Below are positions 16,502 through 26,382 of a stretch of 64,000 nucleotides of DNA, piece by piece; position 1 is the stretch's first letter, and each line of letters starts with the position of its first letter. The stretch is from Sphingobacterium psychroaquaticum. Its GTDB lineage: Bacteria; Bacteroidota; Bacteroidia; Sphingobacteriales; Sphingobacteriaceae. The position numbers and the translations under genes were made by a program. Under the pieces are notes generated by a model, which was not told the origin of the DNA, made no database searches, and saw nothing but the letters and a program-made list of their open reading frames with translations. The DNA lies in NCBI RefSeq assembly GCF_900177625.1, contig NZ_FXAU01000007.1, forward strand, positions 240,620 to 304,619. Direction: 5' to 3'.

Positions 16502-17854
16502 ATGGCACGTAAACTATTGTTGACACATATTGATGTTCCCGGAATTGAGGGCTTTGAGGTTTATCGCCAGCAGGGGGGATATCGTGCGGTGGAGAAAGCC
16601 GTCAAGACTATGACGCCTGATGATGTGGTCGAGGAAGTGAAAAAATCTGGTTTACGTGGACGTGGTGGAGCAGGTTTCCCGACGGGAATGAAATGGAGCT
16701 TTTTGGCTAAACCGGAAGGTGTTGCACGTTATTTGGTTTGTAATGCCGATGAGTCTGAACCGGGCACATTTAAAGATAGGTATCTGATGACTAAGATTCC
16801 GCATGCGCTCATTGAAGGAATGATTGTGTCGAGTTATGCTTTAGGGGCAAATACATCATATATCTATGTACGTGGAGAGATGATGCCACAGATACGTATT
16901 CTCGAAAAGGCTATCGCTGAAGCAAAAGCTGCGGGTTTTTTAGGTAAAAATATTTTAGGTAAAGGCTACGATCTGGAGATTTATGTGCAACCTGGTGGTG
17001 GTGCTTATATCTGTGGAGAAGAGACCGCTTTATTGGAATCCTTGGAAGGGAAGCGTGGTAATCCGCGGATTAAACCTCCTTTTCCTGCTGTGGCGGGTTT
17101 GTATGGCTGCCCTACGGTTGTAAACAATGTGGAGTCTATTGCTGCTACCGTTCCCATCATTAATGATGGCGGAGAGGAGTATGCTAAGATTGGAATAGAG
17201 CGAAGTACAGGAACTAAACTTATTTCGGCTTCGGGCAATTTAGTTAAACCTGGGGTTTATGAAATAGAATTGGGACTTCCCGTCGAAGAGTTTATATACT
17301 CCGATGAGTACTGTGGTGGTATAGCCAATGGTAAACGTTTGAAAGCAGTGGTGGCCGGCGGTTCTTCAGTGCCGATTTTACCCGCTAATTTGGTGTTTAA
17401 GACAGCGAATGGTGAAAATCGTTTGATGACGTATGAGTCATTGGCGGATGGCGGTTTTCAAACGGGAACCATGATGGGTTCGGGTGGTTTTATTGCCTAT
17501 GATGAAGATCAATGTATTGTCCGTAATACGTGGAATTTTACGCGTTTTTATCACCATGAGAGCTGTGGACAGTGTTCTCCATGTCGTGAAGGCACGGGAT
17601 GGATGGAAAAAGTGCTACATAATATAGAGAGTGGAAAAGGATCCATGGAAGAGATTGATTTGTTGTGGGATATTCAGCGTAAGATCGAAGGAAATACAAT
17701 CTGTCCGCTGGGGGATGCTGCAGCATGGCCTGTGGCTGCTGCAATTCGCCATTTCAGAGATGAATTTGAGTGGCATATCACACATCCTGAGGAGGCACAA
17801 AAGCGGAATTTTGGCTTAGCACATTATGCGGAGCCTCGCCAACCTGTGGTATAA
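16502..17854 (+). CDS. nuoF: NADH-quinone oxidoreductase subunit F
   Basis: A 450-residue, 51-kDa subunit that binds NADH, FMN and a [4Fe-4S] cluster. Seen are GLRGRGGAGFPTGMKW (NADH/FMN loop), GGGAYICGEETALLESLEG, and SCGQCSPCREG with a later cysteine in NTICPLGDAA for the cluster. Starts one base after nuoE. An 88-bp gap without a recognised signal separates it from nuoG. Confidence 0.97.
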   Translation: MARKLLLTHIDVPGIEGFEVYRQQGGYRAVEKAVKTMTPDDVVEEVKKSGLRGRGGAGFPTGMKWSFLAKPEGVARYLVCNADESEPGTFKDRYLMTKIPHALIEGMIVSSYALGANTSYIYVRGEMMPQIRILEKAIAEAKAAGFLGKNILGKGYDLEIYVQPGGGAYICGEETALLESLEGKRGNPRIKPPFPAVAGLYGCPTVVNNVESIAATVPIINDGGEEYAKIGIERSTGTKLISASGNLVKPGVYEIELGLPVEEFIYSDEYCGGIANGKRLKAVVAGGSSVPILPANLVFKTANGENRLMTYESLADGGFQTGTMMGSGGFIAYDEDQCIVRNTWNFTRFYHHESCGQCSPCREGTGWMEKVLHNIESGKGSMEEIDLLWDIQRKIEGNTICPLGDAAAWPVAAAIRHFRDEFEWHITHPEEAQKRNFGLAHYAEPRQPVV

Positions 17855-17942
17855 GCGGTAACCGTTGACGGTGTGATGATCATCTTAGAGAAGACAAGAA
17901 GGTGACCAGTAAAATGAATGGCTTTTTTTAAAGAAATAGAAA

Positions 17943-18953
17943 ATGGCAGAAGAAAAATTTAGGGTAACGATAGATGGAATTCCGGTGGATGTAACGCCGG
18001 GAACAACAATACTTAATGCAGCACGAGAGATTGGAGGAGATATTGTGCCACCAGCTATGTGCTACTATTCCAAATTAGAGGGGAGTGGAGGAAAATGCCG
18101 CACCTGCTTGGTAAAAGTATCGAAGGGGTCAGAAAAGGATCCTCGCCCTATGCCTAAGTTGGTTGCTTCTTGTCGTACCACGGTGATGGATGGTATGGAA
18201 GTACAAAACATTACGTCCCCCGAAGTTGTCGAAGCGCGCAAGGGTGTTGTTGAGATGTTATTGATAAACCACCCATTGGATTGTCCTATCTGTGATCAGG
18301 CTGGAGAGTGTAAGCTACAAGATTTAAGCTATGAGCACGGCGCGGAGCAAACGCGGTATAAGTTTCCGAGGCGGACATTTGAACGGATCGATATCGGGGA
18401 TAAAATACAACTGCACATGAACCGGTGTATCCTTTGCTACCGCTGTGTGTATGTTGCTAATCAGCTTACAGATCAACGTGAACACGGTATCATCAGCCGG
18501 GGCGACCACGCAGAAATATCGACCTTCATTGAAAAGGCTTTGGATAACGATTTTATAGGAAATGTGATTGACGTTTGCCCGGTTGGAGCACTGACTGATA
18601 AAACATTCCGGTTTAAGAATCGTGTTTGGTTTACGAAGCCTGTAGATGCACATCGCGACTGTCCGACCTGTTCGGGCAAAGTGACGCTCTGGTACAAAGG
18701 AGCAGATGTATTGCGTGTGACCGGCCGTAAGGATGCGTACAACGAGGTCGAAGATTTTATCTGTAATACCTGTCGTTTTGACACGAAGCAAACGCAGGAT
18801 TGGATTTTGGAAGAACCGACGAAAATTGATAAAGATTCGGTGATTACCGCAAACCATTATAACTCTTTTAATCCTCCTGCAGTTATTGAACAGGATCTTG
18901 TGCTGCAAGCAGCAAATGAAGAGCAATTGGAGCGAACAGAACGATTGAAATAA
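17943..18953 (+). CDS. nuoG: NADH-quinone oxidoreductase subunit G, short form
   Basis: A 336-residue 2Fe-2S/4Fe-4S protein corresponding to the N-terminal half of the roughly 900-residue E. coli NuoG. It has the [2Fe-2S] ferredoxin domain with MCYYS and KCRTCLVKV, then HPLDCPICDQAGECKLQD, then NRCILCYRCV and DVCPVGALTD. Last comes a partial molybdopterin-type 4Fe-4S segment (HRDCPTCSGKV to CNTCRFD). The large molybdopterin-fold domain is absent. This short form is, to my knowledge, usual in Bacteroidota and is not a truncation: the sequence ends in order and nuoH follows at once. Confidence 0.92.
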   Translation: MAEEKFRVTIDGIPVDVTPGTTILNAAREIGGDIVPPAMCYYSKLEGSGGKCRTCLVKVSKGSEKDPRPMPKLVASCRTTVMDGMEVQNITSPEVVEARKGVVEMLLINHPLDCPICDQAGECKLQDLSYEHGAEQTRYKFPRRTFERIDIGDKIQLHMNRCILCYRCVYVANQLTDQREHGIISRGDHAEISTFIEKALDNDFIGNVIDVCPVGALTDKTFRFKNRVWFTKPVDAHRDCPTCSGKVTLWYKGADVLRVTGRKDAYNEVEDFICNTCRFDTKQTQDWILEEPTKIDKDSVITANHYNSFNPPAVIEQDLVLQAANEEQLERTERLK

Positions 18954-18968
18954 ATAAAAGCATAAAGA

Positions 18969-20009
18969 ATGGAAACTGTTGTTATCGTAGAGAAATTAAT
19001 CCTTGTTGTTGTGGTTTTTACCATATCCCTTGTGATTGCGATGTACTCAACGCTTGCCGAGCGTAAAATTGCCGGCTTTATGCAGGACCGATATGGACCA
19101 GATCGTGCAGGGCTATGGGGGATTCTTCAGCCGTTGTGTGATGGAGGGAAATTTTTCTTTAAGGAAGAAATTATTCCTGCGGGAGCCCATAAAACATTGT
19201 TTATTCTCGGGCCAACGCTTGCTATTATTACAGCGTGTATCAGCTCTGCTGTCATTCCATGGGGCGGCACTCTTATTATTGGAGGGCGCGAAGTTTCTCT
19301 TCAGGTTGCCGATATAAATGTTGGGGTCTTGTATATTTTTGGCGTTGTAGCATTAGGTGTGTATGGTATTATGCTTGGCGGTTGGGCTTCGAATAATAAA
19401 TTCTCTTTAATGGGGGCTATCCGTGCTGCCTCACAAAGTATCAGTTACGAAATAGGAATGGGGTTATCGATTATTGCTTTATTGATGGTAACCGGAACCC
19501 TTTCTATGAGCGAGATTGTGGCGCAACAATCTGGGTTTGTAAACTGGAATATTTGGGTGCAACCACTCGGTTTTTTGATTTTTATGACCTGTGCATTTGC
19601 TGAATGTAACCGTGTACCATTTGATTTACCTGAATGTGAAACTGAACTTATTGGTGGATACCATACCGAATATTCATCGATGAAATTGGGACTGTACATG
19701 TTTTCGGAATACATTAATATGTTTGTCTCGTCGGCCCTGATGGCAGCATTGTATTTTGGAGGCTACAATTTCCCATTTATGAACGAGTTGGGCTTGTCGC
19801 ACAATTGGATTACTATTATAGGTGTACTGGTGTTTTTCCTTAAGATATTTGGGTTTATCTTTTTCTTTATGTGGGTGCGGTGGACATTGCCACGCTTCCG
19901 CTACGACCAATTGATGAATCTGGGGTGGAAAATGTTGATTCCTTTAGCCATTGCTAATATTGTCCTTACCGGGATTATTACTGTTGTAAAGGATATGTAC
20001 TTTGCATAA
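18969..20009 (+). CDS. nuoH: NADH-quinone oxidoreductase subunit H
   Basis: A 346-residue membrane subunit with about eight helices that joins the peripheral arm to the membrane arm. The first cytoplasmic loop ERKIAGFMQDRYGPDRAG and the later EYSSMKLGLYMFSEY and FAECNRVPFDLPECETELIGGYHTEYS are highly conserved quinone-site loops of the family. A 124-bp gap follows before nuoI. Confidence 0.96.
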   Translation: METVVIVEKLILVVVVFTISLVIAMYSTLAERKIAGFMQDRYGPDRAGLWGILQPLCDGGKFFFKEEIIPAGAHKTLFILGPTLAIITACISSAVIPWGGTLIIGGREVSLQVADINVGVLYIFGVVALGVYGIMLGGWASNNKFSLMGAIRAASQSISYEIGMGLSIIALLMVTGTLSMSEIVAQQSGFVNWNIWVQPLGFLIFMTCAFAECNRVPFDLPECETELIGGYHTEYSSMKLGLYMFSEYINMFVSSALMAALYFGGYNFPFMNELGLSHNWITIIGVLVFFLKIFGFIFFFMWVRWTLPRFRYDQLMNLGWKMLIPLAIANIVLTGIITVVKDMYFA

Positions 20010-20133
20010 AGGCAGAGATTGTTTCTTCGACAATAGCAGGTAGGTTACAAGGAAGGTAAATATAGGGACACAGGATGTTGTCTTTTAAAAAAATATAGAG
20101 ATATAATATACTGTATCTCCAAAAGAAACAGAT

Positions 20134-20658
20134 ATGCAAGCATTATCGAATAGAAAAAAAGTTATTGAGCAGAAACCGATGAATTTCTGGGAGAGGATCT
20201 ATCTTCCGGCGATTGCAAAGGGGCTTGGAATTACATTAAAGCACTTCTTTAAAAAGATTCCTACGGTGAAGTATCCGGAGGAGACACGTCCTTATTCGAA
20301 GAATTTTAGAGGGCAACATTCTCTAAAACGCGATGAGGAAGGTAGAGAGCGTTGTACAGCATGCGGACTTTGTGCTTTATCTTGCCCCGCTGAAGCGATA
20401 ACGATGACCTCGGCGGAGCGCAAAAAAGGCGAAGAACACTTATACCGGGAGGAAAAATATGCATCGGTATATGAGATAAACATGTTGCGTTGCATTTTCT
20501 GCGGCCTATGCGAGGAGGCATGTCCCAAAGAAGCGATTTATTTGGACGGTCCACACGTTACAGCGGAATATTTGCGCAAAGACTTTATCTACGGAAAAGA
20601 TAAGTTGGTAGAAGCTACTTTTGATATTAAGAAATTAAACCAAGAAAAATCTGTTTAG
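20134..20658 (+). CDS. nuoI: NADH-quinone oxidoreductase subunit I
   Basis: A 174-residue TYKY-type subunit with two [4Fe-4S] ferredoxin motifs, CTACGLCALSCP and CIFCGLCEEACP (clusters N6a and N6b). It passes electrons towards NuoB. It begins with an amphipathic region (MNFWERIYLPAIAKGLGITLKHFF) that would lie along the membrane. Ends one base before nuoJ. Confidence 0.95.
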   Translation: MQALSNRKKVIEQKPMNFWERIYLPAIAKGLGITLKHFFKKIPTVKYPEETRPYSKNFRGQHSLKRDEEGRERCTACGLCALSCPAEAITMTSAERKKGEEHLYREEKYASVYEINMLRCIFCGLCEEACPKEAIYLDGPHVTAEYLRKDFIYGKDKLVEATFDIKKLNQEKSV

Positions 20659-20659
20659 C

Positions 20660-21157
20660 ATGACCGTATTTTATTTAGTTGCTTTTCTGGCTATTTTTTT
20701 CGCTTTGATGACCATTTTTACCAAGAATCCGGTACATAGTGTACTATACCTGGTAATAACCTTCTTTACCCTTACTATTCATTATATTTTATTAAATGCC
20801 CAGTTTTTGGCCGTTGTAAACTTTATTGTATACATGGGGGCCATTATGGTTCTTTTCCTATTTGTGTTAATGTTGTTGAATCTCAACAAGGAAAGCGAGC
20901 CAATGAAGTCGAATTTCGTAAAGATTATGGGTGCGATCGCTGGCATGTGTCTTATTGCAACTCTTCTGGGAGCATTTCGTGTAATAGAACCGAATAATCA
21001 GATGGTTGTTGGAAATGAAGAAGTTGGTTTAGTGAAGAATTTAGGGAAAGTATTGTTTAAGGAGTTTTTGTTGCCTTTTGAAATTTCATCTATTCTGTTG
21101 CTTACAGCGATGGTGGGGGCCGTATTATTAGCTAAAAAAGACGTTAAGAAAGTATAA
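20660..21157 (+). CDS. nuoJ: NADH-quinone oxidoreductase subunit J
   Basis: A 165-residue membrane subunit with five predicted helices. The conserved VNFIVYMGAIMVLFLFVLMLLN (helix 3, the site of the pi-bulge) identifies it. The stop codon overlaps the first base of the nuoK start. Confidence 0.93.
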   Translation: MTVFYLVAFLAIFFALMTIFTKNPVHSVLYLVITFFTLTIHYILLNAQFLAVVNFIVYMGAIMVLFLFVLMLLNLNKESEPMKSNFVKIMGAIAGMCLIATLLGAFRVIEPNNQMVVGNEEVGLVKNLGKVLFKEFLLPFEISSILLLTAMVGAVLLAKKDVKKV

Positions 21158-21486
21158 TGGAAAATATCGTTCAAAACATACAGGGCGTTCCACTGAACCA
21201 CTACATTATCTTTTGTAGTATTATTTTCGCCATTGGCGTTATTGGTGTCCTGATTCGTCGTAATGTTATTATTATTATGATGTCCATTGAGCTTATGCTC
21301 AATGCGGTGAATTTACTGCTTGCCGCTTTTTCGGCTTACCGAGGAGATGCCAGTGGGCAAGTTTTTGTGTTTTTTGTCATGGCGTTGGCAGCCGCTGAGG
21401 TAGCGGTCGGGTTGGCTATCATTATTATGGTGTATCGAAATACCAAGTCGGTAGATATAGAAACGTTGAGTAAGCTGCGTTGGTAG
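21157..21486 (+). CDS. nuoK: NADH-quinone oxidoreductase subunit K
   Basis: A 109-residue subunit with three membrane helices. The conserved acidic residues are in IMMSIELMLNAVNLLL and AAAEVAVGLAIIIMVYR. Its start overlaps the nuoJ stop by one base. Confidence 0.95.
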   Translation: MENIVQNIQGVPLNHYIIFCSIIFAIGVIGVLIRRNVIIIMMSIELMLNAVNLLLAAFSAYRGDASGQVFVFFVMALAAAEVAVGLAIIIMVYRNTKSVDIETLSKLRW

Positions 21487-21531
21487 GGTAGCGATTTTAG
21501 TAGGAATTAAAAGATTATTAGTACGATTTTT

Positions 21532-23448
21532 ATGACAGAATTACTTTGGTTGATACCACTAATCCCATTTCTAGGCTTTGTTTTAAACGGCTTGGGAAGG
21601 AATCTATTTCCAAAGGCCATATATGGTATTATTGGTACAGGAGCGGTATTCATAGCTTTTATATTAAGTGCATTTTTATTTCAGGAAATATGGAGTCTCC
21701 AAAAAGCGGGACAATCTGCGGCGATAACCCAGCATTTATTTGATTGGTTTTCAGTAGGCAACTTTAAGGTTTCTTTGTCCTTTTTGGTTGATCCTTTGAG
21801 TGCAGCTATGTTGCTTATCATTACAGGGATTGGTTTCCTGATCCATTTATACTCCTACAGCTATATGCATGAAGACAAAGGGCTGGGTAAGTTTTTTGCT
21901 TATTTGAACCTCTTTGTATTTTTCATGCTTTTATTGGTAATGGGATCCAACTACTTGGTCATGTTTATTGGTTGGGAAGGTGTTGGTTTATGTTCCTACT
22001 TATTGATTGGTTTTTGGTTTACGAACTCTTCTTATGCTTCAGCAGCGAAAAAGGCTTTCGTCATGAACCGAATTGGAGATTTGGGCTTTTTGATTGCTAT
22101 GTTTTTTATCCTTGAACATTTCGGGACATTAGAATATAGTGCTGTATTTTCACAAGCGGCAAGTCTTTCTATTGGCGATAGTACCATTGTGATTATTACT
22201 TTATTGTTGTTTGTAGCTGCTACGGGTAAATCTGCGCAGATTCCACTTTTTACATGGTTGCCCGACGCTATGGCAGGACCAACGCCTGTTTCGGCATTGA
22301 TCCATGCGGCAACGATGGTAACGGCAGGTATTTATATGGTGGTGCGTTCGAATGTATTATTTATGTTGTCTCCGTTGACGATGGAGATTATGGCCATCAT
22401 TGGGCTTGCAACAGCGTTGATTGCAGCCTTTATAGCGCTTACACAAAATGATATTAAAAAGGTATTGGCCTATTCCACAGTATCACAGCTGGGCTATATG
22501 TTTTTGGCACTGGGTGTTGGTGCTTTCACGGGGGCATTCTTTCATGTATTGACTCACGCCTTCTTTAAAGCTCTTTTATTCTTAGGCGCTGGGTCAGTTA
22601 TTCATGCGATGGGTAATGAACAGGACATGCGTAAAATGGGAGGACTGCGAAAAGCCTTACCTATTACCTTTTTTACGATGTGTCTCGGTACAATTGCCAT
22701 TAGTGGAATTCCGCCCTTCGCAGGTTTTTTCTCTAAAGATGAGATACTAGCGCATGCTTTTCAGCATAATGTGGTGCTTTGGGGAGTTGGACTGTTGACC
22801 GCTATTTGTACGGCTTTCTATATGTTTAGGTTGTTATTTATGACATTCTTTGGTTCCTTCCGGGGAACTGCGGATCAAAAAGCACATCTGCATGAATCTC
22901 CATGGCAAATGACATTTCCACTCATTATTCTTGCGTTCTTATCGGTTGTAGGTGGCTGGATTAACCTTCCTGAAGCTGTTGGCGGCAGCCATGCCTTAGC
23001 CAATTTCTTGGCACCAATATATAAAGGGAGCCGTTTAGCTGATTTCGATTTGGCATTGAGTCATCAAACGGAATATCTCCTGATGGGAGTTTCGGCTATC
23101 GTTGCGATTGTTATGGCTATTGTCGCCTATACCATGTACGGCAAGATGGATGGAAAACCAATGACGGAGAAAAATGAAGGTTTCTTGTACAGACTATCAT
23201 ACAATAAACTGTATGTCGACGAACTTTATGATGCTATTATTGTAAGACCATTGCAATCGTTATCTACATTCTTACATACGTATGTGGAGAAATTAGGTAT
23301 TGATGGTTTCGTCAATGGTATTGCTTCTTTCTTCGTAGGATCAGGCAAAGGAATTAGACAACTGCAGAGTGGCTATGTGGGTTTCTATATTTTGATGATG
23401 GTGTTTGGCGTTATTGCCATCCTTATTTACGGTATGGTAAGAATTTAG
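21532..23448 (+). CDS. nuoL: NADH-quinone oxidoreductase subunit L
   Basis: A 638-residue antiporter-like proton-pumping subunit, the distal one with a long lateral helix at the C terminus. Seen are the pump-domain segments MFIGWEGVGLCSYLLIGFW, TWLPDAMAGPTPVSALIHAATMVTAGIYM and HALFKALLFLG-like (here THAFFKALLFLGAGS). Length is normal for the family. Confidence 0.96.
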   Translation: MTELLWLIPLIPFLGFVLNGLGRNLFPKAIYGIIGTGAVFIAFILSAFLFQEIWSLQKAGQSAAITQHLFDWFSVGNFKVSLSFLVDPLSAAMLLIITGIGFLIHLYSYSYMHEDKGLGKFFAYLNLFVFFMLLLVMGSNYLVMFIGWEGVGLCSYLLIGFWFTNSSYASAAKKAFVMNRIGDLGFLIAMFFILEHFGTLEYSAVFSQAASLSIGDSTIVIITLLLFVAATGKSAQIPLFTWLPDAMAGPTPVSALIHAATMVTAGIYMVVRSNVLFMLSPLTMEIMAIIGLATALIAAFIALTQNDIKKVLAYSTVSQLGYMFLALGVGAFTGAFFHVLTHAFFKALLFLGAGSVIHAMGNEQDMRKMGGLRKALPITFFTMCLGTIAISGIPPFAGFFSKDEILAHAFQHNVVLWGVGLLTAICTAFYMFRLLFMTFFGSFRGTADQKAHLHESPWQMTFPLIILAFLSVVGGWINLPEAVGGSHALANFLAPIYKGSRLADFDLALSHQTEYLLMGVSAIVAIVMAIVAYTMYGKMDGKPMTEKNEGFLYRLSYNKLYVDELYDAIIVRPLQSLSTFLHTYVEKLGIDGFVNGIASFFVGSGKGIRQLQSGYVGFYILMMVFGVIAILIYGMVRI

Positions 23449-23489
23449 GGTAATAACTTCCTGTTTTTGACTTTTAATATTGATTTTTA

Positions 23490-24935
23490 ATGGATAACCT
23501 TTTTATACTTTTATTCGTACCACTGGTGTCAGCTCTGATCTTGTTTTTTATACAAGATAATAAGACCGCTAAAGGCGCGGCCTTGGTGCTCTCTCTTATT
23601 CAGTTAGGTTTGACTATACCGTTCCTTATGAGCTTCAACGCAGCAGGAGGAATGCAGTTTGAACAAAGTTTTAGCTGGATTTCAGCATTAGGCATAAATT
23701 TCCATTTGGGTCTAGATGGAATTAGCCTACCTATGGTCATGCTTACTAACGGTCTGATACCGTTAATTATCTTATCCACTTTTGACAAGCAGTTTAGGGG
23801 AAACTTTTACGGTTTGGTTTCTTTTATGCAAACTGGTTTATTATTAGTGTTCCTGGCATTAGATGCATTTACGTTTTACGTGGGGTGGGAGGTTGCGTTA
23901 ATTCCGATTTATTTTATTTGTGCGTTATGGGGTGAGGGAGATCGTATACGGGTCAATCTTAAATTTTTTATTTACACATTCTTTGGTAGTTTGTTGATGT
24001 TGGTCGCTATCATCTACCTTTATAATCAGGTACCGACCAAAAATTTTGAATGGGCTTCGTTTGTTGCGCTTGATTTGAGTGAGTCGACACAGCGTTGGAT
24101 TTTTTGGGCCTTCTTTATTGCCTTTGCGATCAAGATTCCGATTTTCCCATTTCATACATGGCAACCAGATACCTATACGAATGCACCGACAGCAGGTACC
24201 ATGTTGTTGGCTGGAATTATGTTGAAGATGGGCGTTTATGGTATTATACGTTGGTTGCTGCCCGTTGTTCCATTCGCGGTGCTTAGTTACAGTAATGTAG
24301 TAATGATTTTATGCGTGATCGGGGTTGTGTATGCATCAATTATTGCTTTCAAACAAAACGATGCCAAGCGTTTAATCGCATATTCTTCTATTGCACACGT
24401 TGGTTTGATTACTGCCGGTGTGATATCGTGGGAGGCCGATGGTCTTCAGGGAGCGATTATACAGATGGTTAATCACGGTTTTAGCGTGGTAGCCTTGTTC
24501 TTTATCGTGGATATGATCGAAAAGAGAGCGGGTACTCGTAAGTTAAATGAGTTAGGCGGCTTGGCCTCAGAGATGCCTCAGTTAGCCACATTCTTTCTCA
24601 TTATTGTTATGGGGGCAATAGGTCTGCCACTAACGAATGGTTTCATCGGTGAATTTTTGCTCTTAAAGGGTGTTTACGGTTTTGGTGTGTGGTACGCGGC
24701 AATTGCTGGGCTTACCTTGATTTTTGGTGCTGTTTATATGTTACGCCTTTATCAAAAGACGATGTTAGGTCCATTGTCAGACCGGTTTCAGCAGGTATGG
24801 GGATTGGAGAATCACGAGTTGATCGTGTTGGTTGCTGTGGTAACAGTTACCCTCTTTTTAGGTGTTATTCCGAACGCTATTTTGGACCTTTCGGAAGCAT
24901 CAGTAGTGAGCTTATTGAATCAAATTAAATTTTAA
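23490..24935 (+). CDS. nuoM: NADH-quinone oxidoreductase subunit M
   Basis: A 481-residue antiporter-like subunit with about 14 helices. Signatures include FYVGWEVALIPIYFI, FPFHTWQPDTYTNAPTAGTMLLAGIMLKMGVYG and IAYSSIAHVGLI, with the proton-channel Glu and Lys residues in place. Lies between nuoL and nuoN with 41- and 21-bp gaps. Confidence 0.96.
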   Translation: MDNLFILLFVPLVSALILFFIQDNKTAKGAALVLSLIQLGLTIPFLMSFNAAGGMQFEQSFSWISALGINFHLGLDGISLPMVMLTNGLIPLIILSTFDKQFRGNFYGLVSFMQTGLLLVFLALDAFTFYVGWEVALIPIYFICALWGEGDRIRVNLKFFIYTFFGSLLMLVAIIYLYNQVPTKNFEWASFVALDLSESTQRWIFWAFFIAFAIKIPIFPFHTWQPDTYTNAPTAGTMLLAGIMLKMGVYGIIRWLLPVVPFAVLSYSNVVMILCVIGVVYASIIAFKQNDAKRLIAYSSIAHVGLITAGVISWEADGLQGAIIQMVNHGFSVVALFFIVDMIEKRAGTRKLNELGGLASEMPQLATFFLIIVMGAIGLPLTNGFIGEFLLLKGVYGFGVWYAAIAGLTLIFGAVYMLRLYQKTMLGPLSDRFQQVWGLENHELIVLVAVVTVTLFLGVIPNAILDLSEASVVSLLNQIKF

Positions 24936-24956
24936 AAGTAGCGATATTAATATATT

Positions 24957-26336
24957 ATGGGAGCGATTATTACATTGAGTGTCTTGGGAATTTTAGTGTT
25001 GTATTTGGGGCTCTATAAAGCCAAAAATGCATTGCTTCCGGTAACACTATTGGGGCTACTCGTTGCATTTGGATTTACAGTGGCAGATTGGAATAAAGAT
25101 GCCACGCCCTTATTTAACGGTATGGTCTATTTCGATAAGTTCGCTTTAGCATTTTCTATGCTTTGTATTTTCATAACAGCGCTTATCTTATTGCTTTCTA
25201 AGGAATATTTCCGAAATATCAGTGAACATGTTGCAGAGTATTACTGCTTGTTGGTGTTTTCATTAACAGGAGCTTTAATTGTGACGGCATATCATAATTT
25301 TGCAATGTTGTTTATCGGGATCGAGATCATGTCGGTCGCTTTATACATCTTAGTGGGTATTCGGAAGTATGATAAGGCATCGAATGAGGCTGCCCTTAAA
25401 TATTTTCTAATGGGGGCTTTTTCGACAGGTTTTCTGTTGTTTGGGATTGCATTGTTATACGGTGCCTCCGGAACATTCGATTTGGAAGGTTTACGCAATT
25501 ATGTGTTAACAGCCGGAGAGATTTCGCCTCTTTTTTATGCTGGTGTATTGTTGATGTTGTGTGGCTTATGTTTTAAAATTGGTGCAGCACCGTTCCACTT
25601 TTGGACACCAGATGTTTACGACGGTGCTCCAATACTGATTACTGCCTTTATGAGCACGGTGGTTAAGGTTGCCTCTTTTGTTGGCTTTTTACGTTTGTTC
25701 AGTATGGTTTTTGTACCGGTCAGTGATTTATGGACTCCCGTGTTGTTGACCGTGGTTATCATAACTTTGTTTATTGGAAATATTACGGCTCTTATGCAAT
25801 CTAGCTTCAAGCGTATGATGGCCTATTCTAGTATATCTCATGCAGGTTATATGTTGTTTGCGCTCGTTTCTATTAGTGTGACTTCGGCTGCGAGTATGTT
25901 TACATATGCTTTTGCTTATTCACTGGCATCGGTCATTGCTTTTGCTATATTGATCTTAGTGAAAAGAGAAACGGGGTCGGATCAGTTTGAGTCGTTCAAT
26001 GGTTTGGGTAAGCGCAAGCCGGGATTGGCATTAGCCATGACAGTTGCTATGCTATCCTTGGCGGGGATTCCATTGACTGCCGGATTTATTGGTAAATTTA
26101 TGATGTTCAACCAAGTGATGGGAGGCTATAATATTGTGCTTCTTTTGCTTGCGGTAGTGAATGCTGCGATAGGTGTTTATTATTACTTACACGTTGTGGT
26201 GAATATGTATTTTAAAGATGCAGATGGTGAGATGCAGATACAAATACCAACTAGTTATAAAGTGGTTTTAACCCTTGCGGTTGCTTTGACCATTTTAATT
26301 GGTGTTTATCCGGACTGCGTTATCGGGTTGTTATAA
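24957..26336 (+). CDS. nuoN: NADH-quinone oxidoreductase subunit N
   Basis: A 459-residue antiporter-like subunit that closes the operon. FHFWTPDVYDGAPILITAFMSTVVKVASF and MAYSSISHAGYMLFAL match NuoN, and GIEIMSVALYILVG holds the conserved glutamate. A strong inverted repeat directly after the stop ends transcription. Confidence 0.95.
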   Translation: MGAIITLSVLGILVLYLGLYKAKNALLPVTLLGLLVAFGFTVADWNKDATPLFNGMVYFDKFALAFSMLCIFITALILLLSKEYFRNISEHVAEYYCLLVFSLTGALIVTAYHNFAMLFIGIEIMSVALYILVGIRKYDKASNEAALKYFLMGAFSTGFLLFGIALLYGASGTFDLEGLRNYVLTAGEISPLFYAGVLLMLCGLCFKIGAAPFHFWTPDVYDGAPILITAFMSTVVKVASFVGFLRLFSMVFVPVSDLWTPVLLTVVIITLFIGNITALMQSSFKRMMAYSSISHAGYMLFALVSISVTSAASMFTYAFAYSLASVIAFAILILVKRETGSDQFESFNGLGKRKPGLALAMTVAMLSLAGIPLTAGFIGKFMMFNQVMGGYNIVLLLLAVVNAAIGVYYYLHVVVNMYFKDADGEMQIQIPTSYKVVLTLAVALTILIGVYPDCVIGLL

Positions 26337-26348
26337 GATATGTTTGAT

Positions 26349-26382
26349 ACTATTGATTGATAGGTTTTTATCAATCAATAGT
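26349..26382. terminator. Bidirectional terminator between nuoN and rarA
   Basis: Perfect 14-bp arms ACTATTGATTGATA (26349-26362) and TATCAATCAATAGT (26369-26382) with a 6-base loop, followed by TATTTTTCTT on the plus strand. The right arm contains the rarA stop codon (26375-26377), so the two converging genes share this terminator. Confidence 0.8.

Noticed and set aside
20098..20119. GAGATATA/TGTATCTC stem between nuoH and nuoI
   Set aside because: Short AT-rich stem without T-run inside an operon; could be chance.
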